From positions 682,001 through 746,000 of the forward strand of contig NZ_SACY01000001.1 in the NCBI RefSeq assembly GCF_004005965.1: a stretch of 64,000 nucleotides of DNA. Direction: 5' to 3'. The position numbers and the translations under genes were made by a program. The number at the start of each line of letters is the position of its first letter. Position 1 is the stretch's first letter. This DNA is from Sandaracinomonas limnophila. GTDB lineage: Bacteria; Bacteroidota; Bacteroidia; Cytophagales; Spirosomataceae. Shown in pieces: positions 1 to 7,891 of this stretch. The notes beneath the pieces are model-generated. The model saw nothing but the letters and a program-made list of their open reading frames with translations, was not told the DNA's origin and ran no database searches.

Positions 1-675
1 CGGAACTGGGTTTGAAAATGGAGTTAAACTCAATCCACCAAAAATTGATAAATAATTTAGTGGGTTTCTTTTTACTTCAAAATAAGTCTCCTTAATCACC
101 TTATTTGCACTGTCAGTAAGACGAGAAGCAATATTTGCCGGATAACCAGCCCAAACAAGACCTTTGTTTTCAGCATTTTCATTACCATTCCTTTGAATAC
201 CAACTTTGATTGTTCTTAAATCTCCATAATCAATACCGATACCACATTTGAAATCAACATTTTTGAATTGATTGTTTATAATATATTGAGCAATATGATT
301 TATTGAAATTGCACAATCAACCGCATTTGTAAAACAATCTTTTACAGGAAACACAATCATTACTCTATCTCCGATGATATTACGAACATGCCCATTATGA
401 TGTCTTGCAACTTTCAAAACTGCTTTAGTAAAAGCAGAATAAATTTTACCCATAGTGATATTATGATGCTTCTCTGTTAAACCAACAGAGTTTCTAATAT
501 CTACATATAAAACACACGTTTTTATAACTTTTCCCTTCTTTTGAATGCCACTTTCAAAAGTTAGTTGGGCATCATTTCTTTGAGGAACTTCTGTAGCTAT
601 GTAATAAACAAAATCAGTATTGATGACATCAATTACATCATTCTCAATTTCTTGGAGTTTTGTTTTTATTGGCAT
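1..675 (-). CDS. Class III nucleotide cyclase (cyclase B), 3' end outside window
   Basis: 225 codons are open from an ATG at 675 to the left edge with no stop, so the C-terminus lies outside the window. The protein has the class III nucleotidyl cyclase fold signatures: a first metal Asp in VLYVDIRNS (D59), a second in IIGDRVMIVF (D103), and the transition-state pair N181 and R185 in PANIASRL. The Lys that adenylate cyclases usually carry three residues before the GD motif is Asn here (N99), so the substrate may not be ATP. It starts 6 nt after the stop of a second cyclase and belongs to the same minus-strand operon as the type I R-M genes. Cyclases in phage-defence loci (Pycsar family) make cCMP or cUMP; that role is inference. 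Any effector would lie left of the window. Confidence 0.8.
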   Translation of the reverse strand, partial: MPIKTKLQEIENDVIDVINTDFVYYIATEVPQRNDAQLTFESGIQKKGKVIKTCVLYVDIRNSVGLTEKHHNITMGKIYSAFTKAVLKVARHHNGHVRNIIGDRVMIVFPVKDCFTNAVDCAISINHIAQYIINNQFKNVDFKCGIGIDYGDLRTIKVGIQRNGNENAENKGLVWAGYPANIASRLTDSANKVIKETYFEVKRNPLNYLSIFGGLSLTPFSNPVP

Positions 676-681
676 ATTAAT

Positions 682-1482
682 CTATGTAATATTTTTAAAC
701 GTCATATACTTAATTTCATTAAAATCAATACCCTGTAAATTATTAGCTTCAAAACCTCTACAAGTAACTATCTTATCATCAAAAATGCTATACAACCAAC
801 CTAAACGGTCATAGGTTGAACCAGTATAAAAATTAATTGCATTTGGCTTTGAAACACTTTCTAATCTATATAAATCAGTTATTGGCTGACCAATAATCGT
901 ATATTCTCCATAGTGTTCTCCGGGTACCTTATAATAATTAATTAAGCCTTTGTGGATAGCTACTTTTACATGTTTATCCGAACCATAAAACTCTTTAATC
1001 ACAGCTTCTGCGCATTTTTCTGCTTTGTAAACATAATGTGGGTTTTCTAAATCTAAAAAAGGTCTGCCAAAAACACAGATTATACCGTCTCCCATTAATT
1101 TTTCAATTTCTCCCCCATGCTCATAAATAATTGGAATAACTTTTTGATAGTAATCATCCAAATAGGTTTTTATCCTTGCATTAGAATAACCCTGAATAGT
1201 TTTAGAAAAGGAATTAATATCAATGAAAAGCAAAGCAACATCTTCTTCTTTACTATTGTCAAAGTATTCTACAATTTCAGGTTTTTGAACGTTTAAACTT
1301 TCGGTTAACATTGAAAACATTCGTGATTCACTAGCGCTTTCATTTAGATTACCTGAATTAAATGCTTTTCTAATTACATCTTTAGCTTCGGTATTATCTA
1401 AATACTCTTTGACTTTTAAGTCTGCCCTATTAAGACTGAAGTATTGCTTTTTTAATTCATAAATTTGATTAAGGTTTGGCAT
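682..1482 (-). CDS. Class III nucleotide cyclase (cyclase A)
   Basis: This 266-residue protein has a helical N-terminal region of about 80 residues followed by one class III cyclase domain. Metal ligands are visible as D88 in LLFIDINSF and D132 in KLMGDGIICVFG. K128 is in the position of the purine-contacting lysine. The transition-state Arg is R206, but the paired Asn appears to be Thr (T202 in GQPITDLYRLES), which is unusual. No membrane segment or sensor domain is obvious, so the enzyme is soluble. It starts 14 nt after the HsdS stop and ends 6 nt before cyclase B. It could act as a homodimer or pair with cyclase B to build composite active sites. Cyclase fold is confident; the defence role is inferred from the neighbours. 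Confidence 0.82.
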   Translation of the reverse strand: MPNLNQIYELKKQYFSLNRADLKVKEYLDNTEAKDVIRKAFNSGNLNESASESRMFSMLTESLNVQKPEIVEYFDNSKEEDVALLFIDINSFSKTIQGYSNARIKTYLDDYYQKVIPIIYEHGGEIEKLMGDGIICVFGRPFLDLENPHYVYKAEKCAEAVIKEFYGSDKHVKVAIHKGLINYYKVPGEHYGEYTIIGQPITDLYRLESVSKPNAINFYTGSTYDRLGWLYSIFDDKIVTCRGFEANNLQGIDFNEIKYMTFKNIT

Positions 1483-1496
1483 AGTTTCTCCGTATG

Positions 1497-2714
1497 TTAA
1501 ATTCTTACTCTAGTTTTCCCGGTTAATAACTGCTGCATCAATCCTTTTTTTTGCAACTGCAAAGTTTCCAGTTTTTGTTGATATTGGTTGAGTTCTTTGA
1601 TGGCAGTATCTATTACTTTTACAATTTGCTTTTGCTCTTCTATATCCGGCATTAATAGAGGACATTCTAAGACTTCATCTTTTTTAAGATTGGTTTGACT
1701 AACACCATTATTGAAGGCTAAATAATAGCTGTTTCTATTGAGTAAATGAAACAAGAACTTACTCTCAGTCCCTTTTTTTGCTGTTAATGCACAAATTCGT
1801 TGATTTAGCGTGTATTTATAATTAGCATCGATGTAAAAACATTTTGCCAATGCTTTACCGTTAGGAATATCACTCATAACCATAACAATTTCGTTCTTGT
1901 AAAGCGGACACAAATTTTCGCTTGAAGCTTTAGAAATCTTAGCATCAGTTGAAATGAATTTTGAATTGACTACTATATAATCACCCTCTACATCAATAGA
2001 ATTCTCATGCGCTTTACCATTTTTAAAAATTGCCACTTCTTCTAGTGATTTTAAATGCCATTGCGATTTTTCATAACCATTTAACCGAGTTTTGCCAGAA
2101 AGTAGTTGTTGTACTATCCCAATATTTCTATTTTTCAAACTATCAACAATTTGCTTTGAAATGTTTATGGCTTCGTCAAGACTACCTAGTATTTCTGCTA
2201 TTTTTTGTTGCTCTTGAATGGGAGGAATCGGAATTAGTATTGAATTAATAATATTTAAATTCAACCCTCCTCTTCCGCCATCACCTGTCGAGAGTTGTCT
2301 TAATTCATTATATCTAAAATCTAAATTATAATACAGATATTCTTCATTAAATTCATTCGAGGGCAAAATCGCTGCCACTGATTGATTTGTGCATAGTTCA
2401 ATTAAATTCATCGCTACTGTCCCTCTTGTTTTACCTTGACCGGCTAACCCGATTAATACACATTTCGCAGGAATTAATTTAGTGCTTGAGTTCTTTAAAC
2501 CAGATTCTGTTATTCTGCCTTCAACATCAAATATTTTTTTTAAATTTAGGTCACCTGAACTCATCCACTTAATATTTCCTCCCCAGTATTCTTTTTTTTG
2601 AGTTGAAGGTGTACCACCTGCTGTAGTTTTTGCAATTTTACCAAGTTTCTTAATTTCCCAATCAATAGGAATTAAACCAATTGCAGTTTGTTTGTATGTA
2701 GTAGTGTTACTCAT
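1497..2714 (-). CDS. hsdS: Type I restriction-modification specificity subunit HsdS (full length)
   Basis: 405 residues arranged as two target-recognition domains, each followed by a coiled-coil spacer, the usual HsdS layout. The first half starts with the typical IGLIPIDWEIKKLGKIA and ends at EQQKIAEILGSLDEAI...QQLLSGKTR; the second ends with the matching EEQKQIVKVID...MQQLLTGKTRVRI. These repeated conserved regions bind two HsdM subunits and the two TRDs read the halves of a bipartite site. It is separated from HsdM (5380-6912) by a phosphoesterase and an AbiE-like pair, which is not the compact hsdRMS order. A half-size S protein also exists at 7160-7717, so two specificities may compete for one HsdM. 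Confidence 0.9.
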   Translation of the reverse strand: MSNTTTYKQTAIGLIPIDWEIKKLGKIAKTTAGGTPSTQKKEYWGGNIKWMSSGDLNLKKIFDVEGRITESGLKNSSTKLIPAKCVLIGLAGQGKTRGTVAMNLIELCTNQSVAAILPSNEFNEEYLYYNLDFRYNELRQLSTGDGGRGGLNLNIINSILIPIPPIQEQQKIAEILGSLDEAINISKQIVDSLKNRNIGIVQQLLSGKTRLNGYEKSQWHLKSLEEVAIFKNGKAHENSIDVEGDYIVVNSKFISTDAKISKASSENLCPLYKNEIVMVMSDIPNGKALAKCFYIDANYKYTLNQRICALTAKKGTESKFLFHLLNRNSYYLAFNNGVSQTNLKKDEVLECPLLMPDIEEQKQIVKVIDTAIKELNQYQQKLETLQLQKKGLMQQLLTGKTRVRI

Positions 2715-2720
2715 TGTATT

Positions 2721-3494
2721 TTATTCAGCAGTTAATTGAAACGCTTTTACTAATCGGTTAAAAATGGCTCCCATATCTTGATTTCCAAACCCGTTTGCTG
2801 CAAAAATTTCTGGGCTTGGCAATTCGTTTTTGACAGTATCAATAAACTTCTGCATATCCGCTTTTATGGTTTGTGGTAAATCAAACTGACTGTTTTCGGT
2901 AAGCATCATTACCATCCTGAATACATCGTATTTATGTTTTTTTATATCCACCGAACGTACATTTTGTCCTGCAGCCTTTCTTTCGGTATTGTTTAAAAAA
3001 GCAAATGCCTTTAGACAAATTAAAGTGTGTGGCGCAGCAAAATGTACTCCTTCTTTTATATCGCTATTCTCAATAGTGTATTTGTAATAGGTCTCGTCTA
3101 ACAAGATTGCTGACAAACTTGACAAGCCCTCTTCTACCGGAATAGGTGTTAGGTGCGCTCCTTCATTGGCATCAATAACATCCGGAACTTTTGAAAATAA
3201 TTCTAACTGTTTTGGATAATCCGGATTTTCCGGAGCTGCAAAACGATAACAGTTTCTTTCCTCTTGGTTCTTTTGTTGTATGGTATATTTTCCTTGTTTG
3301 ATAAACTCCCAAAACTTAGCCACAAACTCGGGCGACAAAGCTTCAACAATTAATATCATATCAATATCATCGGTAGCACGAGGCGTAAAACCTGCTTCCT
3401 CAATAATAATATCACAAGCTGTACCGCCAATAATTATATAGCTATCTTGAAAATCTTTGAAATGTGCGCTAAAAGTGTCTAATCCTACTACCAT
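2721..3494 (-). CDS. Nucleotidyltransferase-fold protein, AbiEii-like toxin candidate
   Basis: 257 residues. The N-terminus carries nucleotidyltransferase-fold hallmarks: IIGGTACDIII (G23, G24) and, about 20 residues later, TDDIDM (D42, D43, D45), the expected metal-binding acidic residues. The rest has no motif I can name. Its ATG overlaps the 3' end of the upstream winged-helix gene by 7 nt, so the two are translationally coupled. This regulator-then-NTase order and overlap match AbiE/type IV toxin-antitoxin pairs, where the NTase is the toxin. The fold is seen in the sequence; the toxin role is inferred. It lies between HsdM and HsdS of the same R-M locus, 6 nt before hsdS. Confidence 0.68.
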   Translation of the reverse strand: MVVGLDTFSAHFKDFQDSYIIIGGTACDIIIEEAGFTPRATDDIDMILIVEALSPEFVAKFWEFIKQGKYTIQQKNQEERNCYRFAAPENPDYPKQLELFSKVPDVIDANEGAHLTPIPVEEGLSSLSAILLDETYYKYTIENSDIKEGVHFAAPHTLICLKAFAFLNNTERKAAGQNVRSVDIKKHKYDVFRMVMMLTENSQFDLPQTIKADMQKFIDTVKNELPSPEIFAANGFGNQDMGAIFNRLVKAFQLTAE

Positions 3495-4498
3495 ATATAT
3501 TTTTCTATTATTTGTTCTAAGCCCATTTCTATACGTTCATCAAGGCTATCTTTTAGAGATAGATATAATGACAATGGGTCAACTACTGCATTGTCATTTC
3601 CCATATCTTCCGCTAAAGCTTCTGGGTTGTATTTCCATACTTCTATGGCATATTGTCCTTCTCGGTCATTTGCATTTACTAAACCGTTATTTTTTTGCAA
3701 GAAATAAAATGCGTTTTTTTCAATGGCATAATATTGTTGTTTGCTTGGGTTCAAGCTAGTATATTCGGGCAATGCCGAAGCATTGGCTTTTAGCATAAAA
3801 ACATTGCTAGGCAACACATCAACATATACCGTTTTTAGTACCGGACTTGACAAGAGTTTTTGTTCTTGAGCCGTGTACCATAATTCGCTTCTTTCTAAAT
3901 TGAACTTGATGTACTTTTCTTTTTCTCCGTAAACTTCAATTAGCTCTCTCTGTTTTAATTCCTCTACAGCATAAGTAATTGCCATTGGTGTATATTTCAG
4001 TTTTTGGGCAATTCCTTTGAATGGATGCTCTTCAAGTTTCCAGTTTTGGTATCTGTGAATGATATGGTATAGTAACAAAAACTGCGCTGACGGCATTAAG
4101 ACTTCGTTGCGCTGTTTAGGTTTTGGTTGCGTAAAGCTTTCATTTAAATGGATTAAGAGTTCCGGCAAGAAAATTTGTTTGCCCGGCACAATAAAGTTTA
4201 TTCCTTTTTCTATTAGTCGTTTTCTGTTATACGATTGCAAATTATCCAATACTAATACAACTATTCTATTGAAAGTGTTTCTAAGCAATTGCAAGTGTTT
4301 GTCTGCTTGTAAAATACTCAAATCATCTTCATTTTTTAATTCTACCAACACTATGTCTTTGAAAAAAATCCTAGCCTCATATAGTTTATATGCTTGGGAA
4401 ATATATATAGGTAAATTGCCAAAATCCCTATTGTGAATTGGGATTTCTACAGCATTTGTGCCCAATGTTTCGTTGATGTAATTAATAGCTTTTCTCAT
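3488..4498 (-). CDS. Winged-helix regulator, AbiEi-like antitoxin candidate
   Basis: 336 residues. Residues 1-130 form a mixed alpha/beta domain (FFKDIVLVELKNEDDLS, then RIVVLVLDNL) that I cannot assign. Residues about 135-205 look like a winged helix: LLLYHIIHRY, then KGIAQKLKYTPMAITYAVEE as the helix-turn-helix and LKQRELIEVYGEKEKYIKF as the wing. The C-terminal 130 residues are unassigned. It is the first gene of an overlapping pair with the NTase at 2721-3494. Its upstream 80 bp contain several copies of AATAAAGTT and TATTGAAAAT in both orientations, as expected for an autoregulating DNA-binding antitoxin. It differs from classical AbiEi in having the winged helix in the middle rather than at the N-terminus. 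Confidence 0.6.
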   Translation of the reverse strand: MRKAINYINETLGTNAVEIPIHNRDFGNLPIYISQAYKLYEARIFFKDIVLVELKNEDDLSILQADKHLQLLRNTFNRIVVLVLDNLQSYNRKRLIEKGINFIVPGKQIFLPELLIHLNESFTQPKPKQRNEVLMPSAQFLLLYHIIHRYQNWKLEEHPFKGIAQKLKYTPMAITYAVEELKQRELIEVYGEKEKYIKFNLERSELWYTAQEQKLLSSPVLKTVYVDVLPSNVFMLKANASALPEYTSLNPSKQQYYAIEKNAFYFLQKNNGLVNANDREGQYAIEVWKYNPEALAEDMGNDNAVVDPLSLYLSLKDSLDERIEMGLEQIIEKYIW

Positions 4499-4510
4499 AA
4501 CTTATATCTT

Positions 4511-4580
4511 AATAAAGTTGAAAATTTTCAATAAAGCGATTAACTTTATTGTGCAAATATAACTTTATTATATTGAAAAT
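4511..4580 (-). promoter_or_regulatory. Putative operator/promoter region of the AbiE-like pair
   Basis: The gap before the winged-helix gene contains AATAAAGTT at 4511-4519 and its reverse complement at 4542-4550 and 4561-4569. It also has the perfect palindrome TTGAAAATTTTCAA at 4518-4531, and a repeat of its half (TATTGAAAAT) at 4571-4580. Repeated half-sites next to a DNA-binding antitoxin gene suggest autoregulation. No binding is shown, and the AT content makes chance matches possible. Confidence 0.45.
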
Positions 4581-5347
4581 CATATATTAAAACACTTTTC
4601 TATATTAAACCTCCCATTTTCATTCCGTTGTACATAGCCTAATTGATTTGTTAGCATTTGTGTATTGCCAATTTTAAAATCGGAAGTATTGTGATGGCTA
4701 TGCCCATAAATCCAATAATCTACATTAGACGCTTCAATTGCATCAAAAAGCTCTACGGCAAAAGCTTCATTTAATGTACTGTTTTTATATATTTTAGGAT
4801 ACTTCTTGAATGTAGGGACATGATGCGTTACCACTACATTTTTAGCCACCTTATCTACTTGTAATTCTTGATTGAGAAAATTGATACAGTCAGTGTGCAA
4901 CTGATTATAAGCTTCCGCAGTAAATCTATTACCGTTGTATTTGATAACATGAAAATCACTTAGCCCTCGTTCTATATTCCATTGATTAGCAAGGCTAATT
5001 TTAGACCATAAAGTAGAAAATATCAACTTGGTATCTTGGTACTGTACGACTGAATTGTTTAACAAAATTACATTGCTTCTGATTTTTTCAAAAAATGTTC
5101 CTGTTCTATTAATCGCATCAAAGTAATAATATTCGTGATTACCCGGAATCCAGTAGGTCATTTCAAAATTATCTGCCAAATAATTAAAAATATCTTCGTG
5201 TTTATCCATGACAGCAAAAGGCACAATATCACCTGCCAATATCAATATATCCCCATTTGGAATTAAAGGATTGGCTTTAAAGAATTTCTTATTTTCAGGA
5301 AATTCTAAATGAAGGTCGGATGCATATTGTATTTTGCTTACGTGCAT
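4580..5347 (-). CDS. Calcineurin-like metallophosphoesterase
   Basis: 255 residues with the complete metallophosphoesterase signature: ASDLHLEF (D11, H13), ILAGDIVPF (D40), WIPGNHEYYYF (N70, H71), VVVTHHVPT and YGHSHHN near the C-terminus. These bind a dinuclear metal centre that hydrolyses phosphoesters. There is no signal peptide. It starts 32 nt after HsdM and is followed by the operator region of the AbiE-like pair. Soluble phosphoesterases of this kind sit in several defence loci, as nucleases or as cyclic-nucleotide or nucleotide phosphatases. With two cyclases downstream in the same operon, degradation of the signal nucleotide is an attractive but untested idea. Confidence 0.85.
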   Translation of the reverse strand: MHVSKIQYASDLHLEFPENKKFFKANPLIPNGDILILAGDIVPFAVMDKHEDIFNYLADNFEMTYWIPGNHEYYYFDAINRTGTFFEKIRSNVILLNNSVVQYQDTKLIFSTLWSKISLANQWNIERGLSDFHVIKYNGNRFTAEAYNQLHTDCINFLNQELQVDKVAKNVVVTHHVPTFKKYPKIYKNSTLNEAFAVELFDAIEASNVDYWIYGHSHHNTSDFKIGNTQMLTNQLGYVQRNENGRFNIEKCFNI

Positions 5348-5379
5348 AGTTTAAATTGTTACCTTTTAACTTCTTGTTT

Positions 5380-6912
5380 TTAAATTAAATTTAACTCTTT
5401 TAAGTAGTTTTCCATTTGGATTTCTACTTCGGAAAGTTGTTTTTTTAGCTCTGTAATATTTTGATGAGTTGCTTTAATATCTACTTCTTCCTCTTCTTCA
5501 AAAGTATCTACATAACGAGGAATGTTTAAATTATAGTCGTTTTCAATAATATCAGCAATCGTAGCACGGTAACTGTATTTATCTTCTATAACAGCTCCTT
5601 TTTTAGTTGTTAGCGGTGCTGCCTCTTTGAATGCCTTAAACGAACTTACTATATGCTCAATGTCAATATCTCTAAATTTATTTTGGTTTTTACCACTCTC
5701 AAATTCTCTACTGGCATCCACAAATAGAATGTCTTTATTTGCACCTTTACCTCTGTTGAAAATTAATATTGCTGCCGGAATTCCTGTGCCAAAAAACAAA
5801 TTAGCTGGCAAACCAATAACAGCTTCCAATAAGTTTTCATCAATTAATTTTTTACGGATTTGTCCTTCGCTACTACTGCGAAACAATACACCGTGAGGTA
5901 CAATTACACCAACTTTACCAACGTCTTCATAAGTAGTTTCAATCATGTGGCTGATAAAAGCATAATCCCCTTTACTTTTTGGCGGAATACCTCTATGGAA
6001 ACGGTTGAATTGGTCTGCTGTAGCTGTATCCGCTCCCCATTTGTCTAAACTAAAAGGAGGATTGGCTACAACAATATGAAACTTCATAAGACTGTCTTTC
6101 TCCAATAGTTTTGGATTGTTGATTGTGTCTCCCCATTCAATTGTTGCGCTATCCTGCTCATGCAAAAACATGTTCATTCGGCATAATGCCCAAGTACTTC
6201 CATTATTTTCTTGACCATACAAGGAGTAGTTTTTACCTTCAACTTCATTGGCTACTTTTATAAGTAATGAACCTGAACCACAAGTAGGGTCGCATATTCT
6301 GTTTCCGGGTTGCGGGTCAACTAATTTTGCTAACAAAGTACTTATTTCACTAGGCGTGTAAAACTCACCAGACTTCTTACCACTTTCCCCAGCAAATTTT
6401 GAAATTAGAAACTCGTAACTATCACCTATAATATCATTGCCTTCTAAATGCGATGGTTGTAAATCTAAAGCTGAAAAATCTACCAATAAATTTTTCATAA
6501 TGGCATTACGCTGCTTTGTTTGACCAAATACTGTTTCGGAATTGAAAGAAATGCTTCGGAATACCATTGCTAATTTTGAGCGATTTGCATCCTCCAAAGC
6601 TGTTAAACCAATATCTATAATTTCGCCAATATTGGCTTCATTACGATTTTGAAAGAGGTAATCAAAATTACTTATTCCGGGTAATATGAAACGCTCTCTT
6701 TGCAATTGCCGTTTTACCATTTCTTCATTATCCGGGTACTTAATGCGATATTGCTCCACTTTGTCTTTCCAAACATCGGATAGGTATTTTATAAACAACA
6801 ATGTTAGTATGTAATCTTTATATTGCTCACTTCCCATAACTGGGCGCAACGTATCACAAGCTTTCCAAACAATATTATTAATATCTCTTTGTGTAATTTT
6901 ATTTTCTACCAT
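5380..6912 (-). CDS. hsdM: Type I restriction-modification methyltransferase subunit HsdM
   Basis: 510 residues, normal for HsdM. The N-terminal helical domain (ITQRDINNIVWKACDTLRP) is followed by the SAM-binding motif I DPTCGSGSLL (198-207) and the catalytic motif IV NPPF (274-277), which define an N6-adenine methyltransferase. The C-terminal 40 residues (ATHQNITELKKQLSEVEIQ) form a coiled coil that contacts HsdS. It methylates host DNA at the site chosen by HsdS. It starts 15 nt after the small gene at 6928-7152 and is followed by the phosphoesterase rather than directly by HsdS. HsdR, the translocating nuclease, is not in this window; it may be left of position 1. Confidence 0.95.
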   Translation of the reverse strand: MVENKITQRDINNIVWKACDTLRPVMGSEQYKDYILTLLFIKYLSDVWKDKVEQYRIKYPDNEEMVKRQLQRERFILPGISNFDYLFQNRNEANIGEIIDIGLTALEDANRSKLAMVFRSISFNSETVFGQTKQRNAIMKNLLVDFSALDLQPSHLEGNDIIGDSYEFLISKFAGESGKKSGEFYTPSEISTLLAKLVDPQPGNRICDPTCGSGSLLIKVANEVEGKNYSLYGQENNGSTWALCRMNMFLHEQDSATIEWGDTINNPKLLEKDSLMKFHIVVANPPFSLDKWGADTATADQFNRFHRGIPPKSKGDYAFISHMIETTYEDVGKVGVIVPHGVLFRSSSEGQIRKKLIDENLLEAVIGLPANLFFGTGIPAAILIFNRGKGANKDILFVDASREFESGKNQNKFRDIDIEHIVSSFKAFKEAAPLTTKKGAVIEDKYSYRATIADIIENDYNLNIPRYVDTFEEEEEVDIKATHQNITELKKQLSEVEIQMENYLKELNLI

Positions 6913-6927
6913 AACTTATAATTGTTT

Positions 6928-7152
6928 TTACTTGTCCGTTTTTTTGTCTTTAATTAAATCATTCAAAGAAGCAATATTATTCTTTTCTAAATAGGTTCCT
7001 AAGTGCATATCACTTCTAACCCCTAAATCAATATCATACTTTTTTTCGATGGTTCCGATGTGCGTATCACTTCTCTTTTGTCTTAATTGCCCATCATCGT
7101 TTCTACTTCTGTCTCCTCTCATTCCGGGAGCATCATTATTCTTTTTCGCCAT
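6928..7152 (-). CDS. Small repeat protein between the S and M genes, unknown function
   Basis: 74 residues, very polar, no signal peptide or membrane segment. The first 30 residues are basic and glycine/arginine-rich (APGMRGDRSRNDDG). An imperfect internal repeat follows: RSDTHIGTIEKKYDI and RSDMHLGTYLEKNNI, about 22 residues apart. It ends with SLNDLIKDKK. It lies 7 nt after the half-size HsdS and 15 nt before HsdM, so all three are co-translated. The position suggests an accessory or regulatory role in the R-M complex, but I do not recognise the family and propose no activity. Confidence 0.7.
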   Translation of the reverse strand: MAKKNNDAPGMRGDRSRNDDGQLRQKRSDTHIGTIEKKYDIDLGVRSDMHLGTYLEKNNIASLNDLIKDKKTDK

Positions 7153-7159
7153 GACTGTG

Positions 7160-7717
7160 TTATTTTATGATTTTTGAAATTGTTGTTTGAAAAAGCTTTT
7201 GCTTTTCATTGATTAAGTTCTCTGTTAGTCTCATATCTTTAAGATGTAGTTCTTGCAATTGTACTACATTTTGTTGTTGCTCTAATGACAACAAATTAAA
7301 TGTAAAGTCTGCTAATTCATTTTTACGAATTGATGGTATTGAACTTCCCGCTCCCGATTGTTGAAAATGTAGTATGTTTTTTGGAAGGTTTAAAACAGAA
7401 ACTAAATAAGCCGGAATAACTCTTGTTTTGTTAGGTCTCAAAATAAAGAAAATAGAAGAGGCAATTGCCTTTCCAAACTCTTCTTTATATAATGTAGCAA
7501 AAAAACGAAACCCTTTTGCAACAAATAAAACATCTCCATCCTGCAAAAGACTTCCAATAGCTTTTGAATCTTCCTTTAAAAAGGTATCATTATCTCCAAT
7601 AAATTGACCAAATTCATTAAAATGTTTAGCTTGTAAATACGAAATAGTACCGTCTTTACTAGGCTGACCATAGTAGCCAAATTGAATATTTGCAATTTCC
7701 TTTACTTTTACTTGCAT
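7160..7717 (-). CDS. Half-size type I specificity protein (single TRD HsdS-like)
   Basis: 185 residues, about half of a normal HsdS. It begins with one TRD (VKVKEIANIQFGYYGQPS) and ends with one spacer-like helix (SLEQQQNVVQLQELHLKDMR...NLINEKQKLFQTTISKII). Single-TRD S proteins can dimerise and give a palindromic bipartite target. It is the first gene of the minus-strand operon and begins about 70 nt downstream of a strong inverted repeat. The locus therefore has one HsdM and two S proteins of different size. Whether both are functional cannot be decided from sequence. Confidence 0.78.
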   Translation of the reverse strand: MQVKVKEIANIQFGYYGQPSKDGTISYLQAKHFNEFGQFIGDNDTFLKEDSKAIGSLLQDGDVLFVAKGFRFFATLYKEEFGKAIASSIFFILRPNKTRVIPAYLVSVLNLPKNILHFQQSGAGSSIPSIRKNELADFTFNLLSLEQQQNVVQLQELHLKDMRLTENLINEKQKLFQTTISKIIK

Positions 7718-7785
7718 AATATATTTTTGTAATATTATTCATTATAAATTCAAATATACAAAAAAAATCAAATATTAAAATTTAT

Positions 7786-7827
7786 TTTATTGTACAATTA
7801 TTCAAAAATAAATAATTGTACAATAAA
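7786..7827 (-). promoter_or_regulatory. Long inverted repeat upstream of the R-M operon (operator candidate)
   Basis: Two perfect 17-bp arms (7786-7802 and 7811-7827) flank an 8-nt spacer. Each arm contains the palindrome ATTGTACAAT (7789-7798 and 7815-7824), with centres 26 bp apart. Such twin palindromic sites suit a dimeric repressor binding twice upstream of the operon that starts at 7717. No terminator-like T-tract orientation is evident. Function is inferred from position. Confidence 0.5.
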
Positions 7828-7891
7828 TATCCAATTAAACTATTTTACAAAAACCGTAATTATTCTATATTAAGAAATGGAAAATAAGCCC

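Noticed and set aside
1497-7717. Complete type I restriction system
   Set aside because: No HsdR-type helicase/nuclease frame is present between 1 and 10,640, so only modification and specificity parts can be claimed.
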